64,000 nt of DNA, from positions 868,001 to 932,000 of the forward strand of contig JAECYW010000012.1 in the NCBI GenBank assembly GCA_023014335.1, read 5' to 3'. This DNA comes from Galerina marginata. Taxonomy: Eukaryota > Basidiomycota > Agaricomycetes > Agaricales > Galerinaceae. The position numbers and the translations under genes are program-made. Positions 12,901 through 23,247 of the stretch are shown here, in pieces. Under the pieces are notes generated by a model. That model was not told the DNA's origin and ran no database searches. It saw nothing but the letters and a program-made list of their open reading frames with translations. How positions within the stretch are numbered: the first letter of the stretch is position 1; each line of letters starts with the position of its first letter.

Positions 12901-14001
12901 TATAAGCTCCATCAAAATCGTTATCAGGCTTCTTGAAATCAGATTTGGCAGATGGGAAATTTTCCCAAAAAGGAAAGAGTATCTCAAAAGAAAGTAATAT
13001 ATTTTTAAACCTTTTTACAATTTAAATCATATCAATATTCACTTTTCTGACTGAGATATAAGCAAAACAAGATTGGTTCTAAAAATAGCTGATATGACCA
13101 TAAATAGAAATAGTTCCTAATTGGGAAATTCAGGGTCAGCTAAAAATAGAAATGATTCCAAAATGTTTTAGAGCTGTAGTTTAAAAATAGAAACACTTCT
13201 AAAAATAGACCTTCTCTAAAAATAGAAACATCAAAAATATTTTCAATGTCTAAAAATAGAAATACTTCTAAAATAAGATTTTGAAGTTTAGATCTAAATA
13301 TAATAGGTATAAGCTATTGTTTCTTTTAATACTTATCTGTATTATAATTTAATGCTTATTTACAAGAAAAAATCTATTTCTCAATACAAGTCTTTCAAAA
13401 TGTTATTAGACTATAATGAGCTTAGTTTTTACTTGCTTGCAATTATTTAAATATTAAAAAATCTAAAAAATTCAGATCTACAAGATGGTATTTATTGATA
13501 TAAATGCTAGTATAGACTATAATCACAAAAAATTCTATAGCTTTTATATATAGAAATATATATATATTATTTGCTTTGATTTAGATTGCTTTTTGTGTGT
13601 TAGGTCAGGTAGACCTGTGCCTAAAGAAATGACATTACAGTATATTTATAGCTATCCTGGAAAAGCCACAGGAATTTTTTTAATTTGGAGGACCCCTGCC
13701 ACCAGAATATATTTTTGAAATACAAAACTTTGCCAAGACGTCACAGAAAACATTTGATTTTTGTTTTCTATAAAAATTATTTTTTGAAGAATGTTTATTA
13801 TTAGAAAACATTTTCCACAAGAGACCCCTGCCACCACCTGTCAAAGAAACATTATACTAAACCCTAAAAAACATTTTAAAAATCTGAAGATTTTTCTTGG
13901 AAAAAATTATTTTTAGAAATGTTTTCAGCCTTCCTTTAGATTGTATTTCCTATCAGGAATTAATCAACCTAAGAGGTTAGGTCCAGGGGGTCACTGAAGT
14001 G
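9924..14001. mobile_element. Element 1: non-autonomous fold-back DNA transposon
   Basis: The element begins CACTTCAGTGACCCCC and ends with the inverted copy GGGGGTCACTGAAGTG. ATATAAT lies directly on both sides (9917-9923 and 14002-14008), a 7-bp target duplication. The inverted arms are very long, about 1.4 kb each (9924-~11338 and ~12628-14001), and visibly diverged, leaving a ~1.3-kb spacer. Each arm carries the subterminal phrase GTGGCAGGGGTC and dense copies of AAAACATTTT-like and CTATTTTTAG-like motifs. There is no transposase gene; the short frames inside are AT-rich noise. The terminal ~80 bp are close to those of the 21-kb element at 20545-41905, so that element's KDZ transposase is the likely driver (inference). 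Confidence 0.9.
11531..11765 (+). repeat. tRNA-derived SINE-like insertion in the spacer of element 1
   Basis: TGGCTCAGGTGG at 11539-11550 fits an RNA polymerase III A box and AGTTCGAATCC at 11588-11598 fits a B box (consensus GGTTCGANNCC, one mismatch), with 37 bp between them, normal tRNA-gene spacing. No tRNA cloverleaf with an acceptor stem can be closed, and the similarity runs into an unrelated tail, as in tRNA-derived SINEs. The 3' limit is a guess; I did not find a clear target duplication. Confidence 0.5.
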
Positions 14002-14537
14002 ATATAATTGACCATTTGGTTTTGCCATACCGAGAGTTGAAACCAACCAAGGTTATGAAGTTGCAATCGAAATGTCGAAATTGAGCGAGGGCCGAGAGTG
14101 AAACTTCGAAATTGACAGTAATCGAAATGCCCAAGGTGAAGTTGAAATCTCAAAATTGAAATGTCAGAAGTTGAAGTTGAAATCGCAAGGTAGCCGAGAC
14201 TAGCTATAGCAAGATTGAAATGTCAAAATCAAAGTCACGGTCGAAATTTCAGCAAGTCCCAAATTTAGTAACCTCGCAGTTGAAAATATTACGCGAGATA
14301 TTATTGTCTGCTGATGGCAGCACCCGCAGGGAGCAAAAATTAGCCTTTGAGTCCGTTCACGTGATCATGATCATGATAGACTTTGTAAATGTGCGGATTT
14401 GGGAAGCAACCTTGAGACCGATTTTGAGGTTTCGCGGACACCAAATATAAGGGAGCTTTCCGAGGCCTTCGTCCGTACATACACGTGTAATATCTAAGGA
14501 TCTGTCGCTTCTCCAACTTCAACTCTCGCCTTTAGCC

Positions 14538-15300
14538 ATGGCTGGATCCCTCTGGTGTGGCTTGCATCTACGACGATATTTCAGAACTAATTTTCACTGA
14601 TGAACTTAATTGAAAGGGGAATGCGGTTGGCAGGAGACACACAAACCTCATTCTGCCCGGAGAGCTCCATTCTGATCACGAACGCAGCTCTCTCATACCA
14701 TATCTCAAAGAAGTCGGAACGTACAAGTTTAAGAATTGCGTTCGCATCAGAAGACCCAGCTAAGAACAGTTGCACCCTCTGCAATTTCTTACCCGGACGG
14801 GTTCGTCTTTCACATCCTTTTGGAATATTAATCAAACCTTTCATCGCAACCTTCCAGATGGAAAACCACCCGTGCAATATACGGTTGGCCCAGGGAATGG
14901 AGGTCACATTTGAAACTATCGGCGCCAAGTCAGTAAAAGCCCTTATTGTTCACCGAGATGCAAAAATTAACGACCATTCTGCAGTGGAATTGACCTTATT
15001 GGTCTCGCTGTTGGTAAGTAAGGTCTTTTCCACTACTGAACTATCTTTCGATCATATGCTATAGCCAGCGACGAAATAGATATCGAATCCAACGAACCAG
15101 ACTCTGGGAACGGGGTAATGGGAGTGACCCCAGTTCTGCATAAGAGGGGCCCTGGGAGGCCGAGAAAGACACCAAGTATAGTGTCCGAGTCTGTAGAATC
15201 CAATTCCCGTCGAGAAGAGATCCCCCCAAAACCAAAGCGAACCCAATCACAAATCAAGATGTCTGGTCCCCCGCCCAAGAAAGCGAAACACCTCGGATAG
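14538..15300 (+). CDS. Small nucleoplasmin-like domain protein with AT-hook tail, possibly broken
   Basis: The start MAGSLWCGLHL resembles the FWGLEL opening of nucleoplasmin-like domains of FKBP39/Fpr4-type histone chaperones. SILITNAALSY, NSCTLCNFLPGRV and LAQGMEVTFETIGAKSV fit the following strands. The second part, after a short intron at about 15014-15063, has acidic residues (DEIDIESNEPDSG) then a canonical AT-hook (KRGPGRPRK) and a basic end (PPPKKAKHLG). A role in chromatin binding is inferred only. Problems: a stop at about 14596 separates the MAGSLW start from the rest, and the exon phases do not match at the obvious donor (15013/15014), so the copy may be decayed or my splice choices wrong. 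No peptidyl-prolyl isomerase domain is present. Confidence 0.45.
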
Positions 15301-17230
15301 GCAAATGTATAGTATTTGTGCTGGATCGTCTTCACCTCACACATTTATAAACTTGTAATATGTCTTTCATGTCCAAATATTGTGATTTCACCTAGACGGA
15401 AATTATAAGCATCGACGAGAATATCGCACTTTTCCATGGCTAAAGTCAATCAGATAAAAGATATCAAAAACACGTAGCTATTCTTTAAGCATTGTACAAT
15501 AAAGATTGAACCAATGACCTGCCCCTCCCCATACCCGCCGCTTCGACAGCTTGCTTGACAAGCGCTCTGAATATTGTTATGCTTGACAAGTCCTACAGCA
15601 CAAAGCCAGAATTTGGAAAACTGTCCATCAAAATCAGACCATGCACATTGAATTAAATAATAAGACCTCGTGCACGTACACCGGTACCGGGCAGCTCGTC
15701 GTGCTACTGTCGCCCGAGTGTATCTCTATCTAAATAACTAGTAATAAGCCAGCTGTGGACCAAATTGTGACGCAAATATTCCTACTAAGGGAGTGATTTC
15801 CTCTGCATGCCATGCCTAGTTGTAGTACAGGAATTGTGGGGATTCACCGAGACAAGGGACATGGATTATGATGAGTGTAAGTAATTATAATGGCCATGAT
15901 CGGTGCGAGATATATACTATTCTTAGATTAGAATTGGCCGTCATATGCCCAATGTAAATTTGGAGTTCTCAATTCACAACGTAAATCCCAGCTTAGGTTG
16001 GTGCCCTCCAACGCAAACCGGGATAATTGCCCATCTCCACAAGTCCTCTAAGTCCGGCGACAGTGTGTTCGTGCATGAAGATCCACTTTATAGCATGACG
16101 GGCCGGTTGACGACGATGTTCGGCGCTTGTTTTTCGTCAGCGGGATGATAGTTTCCCAGAGATGTTTCGTCGATATCACTTTAAAGGGTACACAAATACC
16201 GGAGGCTTGGAAGATCGGCGGGAGGCGCAAGTTCGCGTCGTCCGCGTAGATAGATAGCAGCGAGATGGTGCATATCGTGCCTGACAAATTTTATCTGGGT
16301 CGCACATGAGCGCAGCTTTCATTTTGTCAGTATTTCCACTAGGTATAACGCAATAATATATATCTGAGAGATATTGGCAGACATGAACTATCTCTTGATT
16401 AATGCTCGTTATCCTCTCGAAAGCAACCCGAAAGCCGAGAATTCCACCGCTGGCACCCGCTGCTGTTTTCCAAAGAAACAGCGGTAAAAAACATGTCGTC
16501 TGTATTTATCGCCTGTTTCTTTCACAAACAGCATTCGGGCTTTCCTTTTTAAGTATCCCCGACTTGCTGTATTTTTGAGAAACAGACAATAAAGACAGAA
16601 GTCCTGTTTTTATTGGCTGTTTCTCTCAAAAACAGCGGCCGCTGCAAGCTGTGGAAATGCATTCCACTACGAAGCCAGCCGAGGTGCCGGTTGCTTTCAT
16701 AATGATCGTTCAGGGTTTCGGGAATCACCGATCAAAATCAACAGATGACCTGGATCGGTGTGCCTGTGGGCGGTAGTGCGGCTTTTGCAACGCTACACGA
16801 GCCGACAAACCCCGTGAAGCTTCTATTAATGATGCCATCGAAAAGTCGTCCTCAGCATCTTCTGTTCACTATTCCCACTTTTTCTCTGCACAGACTGTTA
16901 TCCTTTGTACATATTCTTACTCCCCTTGTTTTTGCGAACACAACCATGTAAAAATTCTCCCCAACTCATGTTGCAATGAGGTGGATGCACCGTCGAGTAT
17001 TTGGATGTGCTCGTTCCTATATGATAAAAATAGATTTCGCTGCTTTGCTCCCATTGTGCCCTGCCGCGTCTTCATTTCGTGAGTCCTTTCACTTTGTTTT
17101 TTATCGAAACACAATTGCTTGACTAACATGATTCTAATTTTTTAAGCTTACCATCATATACCCCAACCGTATACATTCTTAATTCGTTCTATTCCCGCGA
17201 CCCAACTGCCCGTCTCCCGTCTCTCACCTC
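15301..17230. other. Gene-free stretch with a short inverted-repeat element
   Basis: No gene is supported. At about 16443-16640 is a ~200-bp segment bounded by inverted CCGCTG..TTTT / AAAACAGCGG motifs and filled with further copies of CTGTTTCT and AAACAGC in both orientations, which looks like a small MITE. The rest shows only short frames on both strands without recognisable features. Confidence 0.3.
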
Positions 17231-17974
17231 CTGCGGCGCATTTGCAACATCCTGCGTTTGGTCACCGTTATGCGGGGGCGTCTTTATGGCCGTTTGCGCA
17301 TGGACACCGACTGACTCGGACTCAGAGACAGGACCCGGGATCCAGGACGGTTCACCCGTACCTTTTGCCCCCGCGGCTGGACCTCCAGCTACTGAACGTA
17401 AGAACAAACGAACGAAGGGGACAGTGGCAACGATGGACAAAAGAATGACGACGGCTATGGGAAATAGTCGAAGTCACCGTATGGCGTATTACGCAGGAGG
17501 GGTGAGGAGGCAGGCAAATCGCTGTGAGTCGCTTGCTTGACTTCTTTGAGGGTTTTTGACTGATCTTCGTGCTGCTTGGAAGGACGCTGCGGCTTGGAGG
17601 GTAGCTAGTGGTGATGGAAATTTGGGAGTCCAGGAGGAGCTGGGCAGGTGGGCAAGGCGGGAGACTGGACACCGACGTTGAACGTCAAAGTTTCGAGCTT
17701 GACGTGGCCTAGAAAAGGGGTGAGTAGTGATTCAACAACGCTATGATGAGTACCTACACCCGAAAAGCTTCTGACCGACCAGTCGACTTGACAGTAGCAC
17801 CAACGGAACACACGGTCGGTCGTCGATGTCTCGGATCGCAAGTCCGTGTGTAGAGGGAGAAGGTTGCTCTATACAAGGTAAGCAAAATTTCGAGCTTTAA
17901 AAGAAAGTGGTACTCACCTGGATTGTTTCCGGCAGTCCTCTATCATAGTTTCCCCGCTCGGCGTCGAAGATGGC

Positions 17975-18590
17975 ATTTGATCAATCAACCTTCAAGTCGA
18001 TCGTGCCGACAATCGCAAACGGATGAGGCTGCGGGGGTGGCTGGCTTTGTTTCGGGTGCATCCAACCGCCGCGGTAAGGGATTCATCAACTTCGGTGGAG
18101 GCACGAGAGATGCTGGGTCTTCATACGCAGCTCAGAAGATGTGCTGGGGCGTCCATGGTGCGTTTTAGCATCCGTTATCAACTTGGATGACGGGCTGCGA
18201 GATGTTGAATGAACATCAGCAGGTTGGATAAAAGTCGGCGGCGGAGGAAGAGGCTGCAATAAACGAAGTAAGCCAGTTTTCGAGTTTCAGGAGAGAACGT
18301 TGCTAACCTGAATGACTTGTGCAGCCTGAGACCTTTGTCTGTCCGCACGACACTGTTGGCGACACTCGTGCACCCTGCAAGTCGATATCCCACAGACGAA
18401 CGCGAAGCGGATGAAGCTGCAGCGGCCTGGCTGGCTTTGTTGTTGGTGTGTCCAAGCGCCGCGGTAGGAATTTGTCTAGATTGGAGATAGTACGAAGGGT
18501 GTGAGTGCTTCGTATACGTTGCGGGAGAAGTGTTGGGGCGGTCTAGGTGCATTTGAGCATTTGTTATTGGCTTGGATGGCAAGCTAACAC
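17975..18590 (+). repeat. Diverged tandem duplication, two copies
   Basis: The segment at about 17975-18200 reappears at about 18375-18590. Shared blocks in the same order include CAAGTCGAT, CGCAAACGGATGAGGCTGC versus CGCGAAGCGGATGAAGCTGC, GGCTGGCTTTGTT, CCGCGGTA, GGTGCGTTTTAGCAT versus GGTGCATTTGAGCAT, and CTTGGATGACGGGCTGC versus CTTGGATGGCAAGC. Divergence by eye is about a quarter of positions, with indels. No coding function is clear; frames are open in patches on both strands but differ between the copies. Confidence 0.55.
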
Positions 18591-19885
18591 ATGCGGGCAG
18601 AGTCGTGCAGGGCGGTGAAGCGGTCTTCCTCAATTGCTAACCCGAGGCCCAGGATCGCGAGGTACGAACGACAACGGGGAGTGAAGGGGAGTGAGACGTG
18701 CCAGTATAGCTCGCGCGATTGTGGAAGTGGGCGTTGTTGGTCCATCGTGGGGCAGGTCAGGAAACGCGAGGCCGGGTACGGTACTAAGGGAGGAAGAGCC
18801 GGCATACAGCAATGCAATGATGCGGCAGGGAGTGAGATTAGGAACTGGCATACAAAGTGAGCAGAGGCTTTTGGACATACAAATGGCCGACTAAGTACTC
18901 ATGATCACCAAGCTTGAAAGCAATACACAATTAAATTTTCGAAGAGAATATGAAAGACTCAGTCTGACTGTTTTCGATTTTAGCCCCGGAATGACGTCAT
19001 GTATTTCTACTCCAATTGTTGTCGACGACTCGACCTCAACGTCGACCATTTGACGACCATTAATGCTGAACTTTGCCCCCACCTCTGTCTGCCGTACCAC
19101 CAGCCTCATCTAACATGGCTGAAACGACGCGCAGCTCCGTTCCGAATGCCCCTCCCTTCCAATGAGGGACGTGAGCTGGAAGTTGAAGAATTTTCGGTTG
19201 GGGTGAATATACCGGGTACGTCGCGAAAACAACCCCACTGTGCAGCTAACCCACACTTCACTACATCCCAGGGGCTGGTTAGCACATTGCCACCTTGATA
19301 CCCCGCATTTTCTGCCACGTCACATCAAGGACACCGGATGGCGGGGATTCCTGCTCAATTGTGAAGTCCGTCGCATGGCCTTTTTCCAGGAAAGAAGACC
19401 TTCATAAGTCGAACACGGCTGCTGCAGCCATCGCGTCACCCTCAAACATCGTAAGCCCTCGTTTTCCTTTCAAATTCATAAAGGTTTGATTGATGAGCAC
19501 ACTCGAAACCATCGCTGATTTTTGATTGTTGTGGGGGCTGACACTGCCCAATGAAGCTCAAACCAATAACGCTCGAACGCTACTTCAATCTCTCTTGTAA
19601 GCCGTCCATCTCCTCCACTGGCCAACACCTGTCGTTGCGCCTGGACCACGTCGGTTATACCATCCATCCAGGCATCAGCGTGTTATCTACTGTACATGTA
19701 AACCTATACATTTAAGACTTTGGACGGCGACGACACAATAGTTTCAATGCGTGACATCTTCGAAGACATAATCATTATTAGTCGAAATAATTCTAGTCAG
19801 GAATTGCACACTAATACACCGAAGGGCAATCAATAGCACCTGTTGAAATATAAAATAAGTGAAGCTACACCTGTAGCTGCTACCT
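18591..19885. other. No confident gene up to the composite element
   Basis: Short open frames occur on both strands (for example minus 18891-19109) but none shows a recognisable domain, a consistent splice pattern or a good start. The stretch ends at TGATGTCT (19886-19893), the left copy of the candidate target duplication of the large composite element. Confidence 0.4.
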
Positions 19886-19900
19886 TGATGTCTAAATAAT

Positions 19901-20544
19901 GGTAAACTACCCTAAGTCCAAGTTGCATCAGGACTGCAATCTGACCATGACTGTAATTTGACCATGGACTGACGACTTACCAACGGCCGTAATTTGACCG
20001 TCAACGGTCAACTTACCAAGAACTGTCAAATTACCAAGAACGGTCAGATTACCAAAAATGCTCGAAAAAAACAGTAAATGCAGTAAAAATTGCGGTCAAC
20101 AGGGCAACTACGGGGTGAAGGAGGGGGAAAAAAACAATCATAAATCGTCAGGGCCAGGAAAGGTCCAAAATAGGTGTAAATAAACAGAAAAACAGGGGGG
20201 AAAATGCGAAAAAACACGAAATAAAACACCAAAAATGCAGAAAAAACCAGGGGAGGAATGCAAAAAAAATATGAAACAAAAAATGAAAAATAGGTGCAAA
20301 AATAAGAGAGAATGGGCAGAGTAGTATATAGGGAGAAACACTTCAAAACCATGCTAAATGAACCGAAAAAAAGACTGAAAAATAAATAAAACAGGGTAAT
20401 TGTGGGTGATGAATAATTAAAGATTGGTAATATAAAAGAGAGGTGATTGTAATGCAAAGGATGACTGAAAAATCGGGGGAAATGGTATGAAAAAAGAGAA
20501 AATAATGGACAAATAATGTAAAAAGAGGCTATTAGGATTAAATG
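19901..20544 (+). repeat. Left subterminal region of the outer element
   Basis: After the terminal repeat there is a run of short alternating motifs (TAATTTGACC, CTTACCAA, AAATTACCAAGAAC, CAGATTACCAA) to about 20060, then ~480 bp of strongly purine-rich DNA. A frame reading through the purine-rich part on the minus strand is very Phe/Ser/Pro-rich and is a composition artefact. The region is interrupted at 20545 by the 21-kb element. Confidence 0.45.
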
Positions 20545-22620
20545 CACTTCAGTGGCCCCCAAAGACCTGCCTCTTAGGCTGATTAATTCCTGATAGGAAA
20601 TACAGCCTAAAGGCAGGCCAAAAATGATTTATAAAAAATGTTTTATCCAAAATGATTTTCTTAAATCGCAAAAACATTTTGAAAAACATTTCTGATGAAA
20701 TGTTTTTGCAACTTTAAAAATAGATATCCCCAAAACATTTTTAGATTCCAAAATGTTTTACAGAAAAACATTTGTCACATGCTAAAAATAGAAAGTTAAA
20801 AAATGTTTTACAGAAAAATGTTTGTGACATGCCAAATATAGAAAATTAAAAAATGTTTTCCATAGTAAAAAAAATTAATATTCTTTAGCAGTGCCAGGGG
20901 TCCTAAAATCAAAAAAAAAGTTTCTTTTTCCCAGTACTGGCAGCACTATCCCATACATAAACAAAGGCTTACTACAGCTTAATATAATAAAATAATAGTT
21001 GAAAATATAGGTCTATGATAAATCTATACTAATAATAATTCTTGAAAATCTAGATAGATAAATGGACTACTCAATATTGCCAAGAGTATTGCATGTCATT
21101 TGCAAGTAATCCATAGGATACAAAGAAATACAGTAAATTCACTTTAATAGTGCTCAAGTCACCATGAGTTATCTCACTTATTTCTTGCCCATTTAGGAGG
21201 TTTTTAGGCTCGTTTAGACAGGTAAACCTACAGAAATTGCAGGTACAGGTACAGGTATACACTAAGATACCTAGAGATTAAGATACCCAGAGATTGAGAA
21301 TACAAGTTACTGTACTATGTCAATCTTATGTTCACTTTATGTTATGCATTAAGCACATAGTTGTCACAATCCAATTCTAAGTCCCTCGCTTTTGTGGTTC
21401 CAATTCTGAAACATCTGTCATTCCGGCCAGAATCCGGACGGACACTCTCCCTTCTACTTCTCGGAATCATTTGTCCCTCTCCACACAATCCTCATGTTAA
21501 CTTATCCTTATGTTGGTAAGGATCAGGCCCCGAGGCTTCTTTCTGCAGTATATCTTACTGAGGTCTTCCCGAGTTTCACAGTTGCGGAGTTGGGAACAAC
21601 TCTGCCCTTATATTTAAAGACTTGTAATTACACCTTAGGACTTCAGTCTGATTATTAGTCTATCCACCCACACAACCTTGACATCTTATTGCTCTCATCT
21701 ATCTAAGTTGTTCACTTCCAAAATACGCCTTAGGGCAAGGTGCTGACCTTCCAGTCTCCTAACCATAAATTGGGGCATGTCATTAGGCTAGGCACAGTTC
21801 ATAACTGAGGCCAAAGCCCTGTTCGTCTAGTTCCGCATTCCGCATTCCGTTGGAACCTCAGATTCTCAGAACCTCGGACTCAGTCTTAACAATAGTTCAC
21901 TTTGCAACATGATCATAATGCTACAAATAGGCCTAATCAGGACCCTAAGGGTCCACCTTTGCCACTCCAACCCTTACCCATAATCTAGGTGGGTTTTCAA
22001 AGCTGGGTATTTCTCTAAGCCTTATTATGTACACCATCATTAAGCAAATGCATGGGTAACCCTTGGGTATCCTGGCACCTACCTGTACCCATACCCACAA
22101 GGACCCATACCTGCAACCTGCACAGGTTTACCTGTCAAAATGAGCCCAAAAACATTGAAAACAGGTGAGAAATAAATGAAATATGGGCAATTTTGACAAA
22201 TTTCACAAAATTGAACTATCTCATTCAATTCTGGCCCAAAAAAAAACATTCTTGGACTCGTTTTGAAGATCATGGGTATGCAAATTGCTACCTATACCTG
22301 TATCCATTGGTACCCTTACCCACAACCCATGCGGGTACACTGTACCCGTGTATTTTCCTAACCATCATCAGATGTTGCAACATCTAACTTCTCCAAACTT
22401 TAATATGTGTCTGCAGATCACACAACTTCCAGACATGAAAACAAATGCCATCTTTATATACTAGTACAAATTTTCATTGAAACCCAGTATAAAAGCTATA
22501 TATTCGACATCACCCAAATCACCGCAAGTCCTCCACAAGTGACATATAAAACACAATAAGGTCATAATAACCACATTCAAGTCACTGCCACTCTGGGAAT
22601 CCAAAGAATCCACTCCAACA
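20545..22620 (+). repeat. Left terminal arm of element 2
   Basis: Inverted copy of 39830-41905. Every landmark I checked mirrors exactly, with the two coordinates summing to 62450, so there is no net indel over 2,076 bp. The first ~80 bp can fold: CTGCCTCTTAGGCTG pairs with CAGCCTAAAGGCAG. The phrase GTGCCAGGGGTCCT at ~20891 is shared with elements 1 and 3. Many AAAACATTTT-like motifs follow. Small frames (such as 21071-21262 and 22079-22273) occur identically in both arms and are not taken as genes. Confidence 0.92.
21362..21891 (-). repeat. Solo LTR in the left arm
   Basis: The 530-bp unit starts TGTCACAATCC and ends CTTAACA on this strand (TGTTAAG...TTGTGACA when read minus), with ATAGT directly on both sides (21357-21361 and 21892-21896), a 5-bp duplication typical of LTR retrotransposons. 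A TATA-like TTTAAATATAAG lies inside when read minus. No internal retrotransposon sequence remains, so it is a solo LTR. Superfamily not assigned. Confidence 0.85.
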
Positions 22621-22779
22621 CCACCTACTGTAGTATTTCATTCCATTCATACAAGGGGTGGATGTGTGGCCCCACTGTATGAATATTTTATTTTGTACAC
22701 CTTCCAAATGAGGGTGGACCCTGTGGTTTTTGGCCAATTTTGGACCCTAAATTCCCTTGTTAAGGCTAAAAAATGTTTA

Positions 22780-23165
22780 TTGTACCACAAAACCTTTTGA
22801 TCTATATGAAAATGTTTTATTAAAACATTTTACAACTTGGCCAAAACATTTTCAGCTCATTCATAAACATTTAATGATCAATCCAAAACAATTTAACATT
22901 GTCAAGCATCATTAATCCCAGTTTAAAATGTTTTTTTTACAGTTGAAAAATATTTTTCCAGTAAACAAAAACATTTTACATTAGTCAAAACATTTTCAAG
23001 CTGTCAAAAGACATTTTCAAGCTGTCCAAAAACATTTTCAAGCTGTCAAAAGACATTTTCAAGCTGTCCAAAAACATTTTCAAGCTGTCAAAAGACATTT
23101 TCAAGCTGTCCAAAAACATTTTCAAGCTGTCAAAAAACATTTTCAAGCTGTCAAAAAAACATTTA
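22780..23165 (+). repeat. Left AAAACATTTT array of element 2
   Basis: Copies of AAAACATTTT become regular at 22985-23165, where AAACATTTTCAAGCTGTC repeats about every 20 bp, alternating AAAAGAC and CCAAAAAC linkers. A mirror-image array with AAATGTTTTTGAGCTGCTG units sits at 38980-39370. The peptide read through the array (FDSLKM repeats) is an artefact of the tandem repeat. Confidence 0.8.
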
Positions 23166-23247
23166 GACTCTACTATCACAACTACTTATTTATTCATTCA
23201 AAAACAACTTAACACCAGTTATATAACTTGACAACTATTGAAACAAA

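Noticed and set aside
20044..20562. 172-residue frame on the minus strand, Phe/Ser/Pro-rich
   Set aside because: It only reads through purine-rich subterminal DNA, has no domain or splice pattern, and spans the junction with element 2.
21071..22387. Several ~64-residue frames in the left arm, repeated identically in the right arm
   Set aside because: They lie in AT-rich arm and LTR-flanking sequence and are duplicated because the arms are; no recognisable protein features.
22985..23165. CRISPR-like spaced repeats
   Set aside because: Spacers are not unique, the units are simple AT-rich motifs, and the host is a eukaryote.
22985..23179. Minus-strand frame repeating FDSLKM
   Set aside because: Direct translation of a ~20-bp tandem repeat; no gene context.
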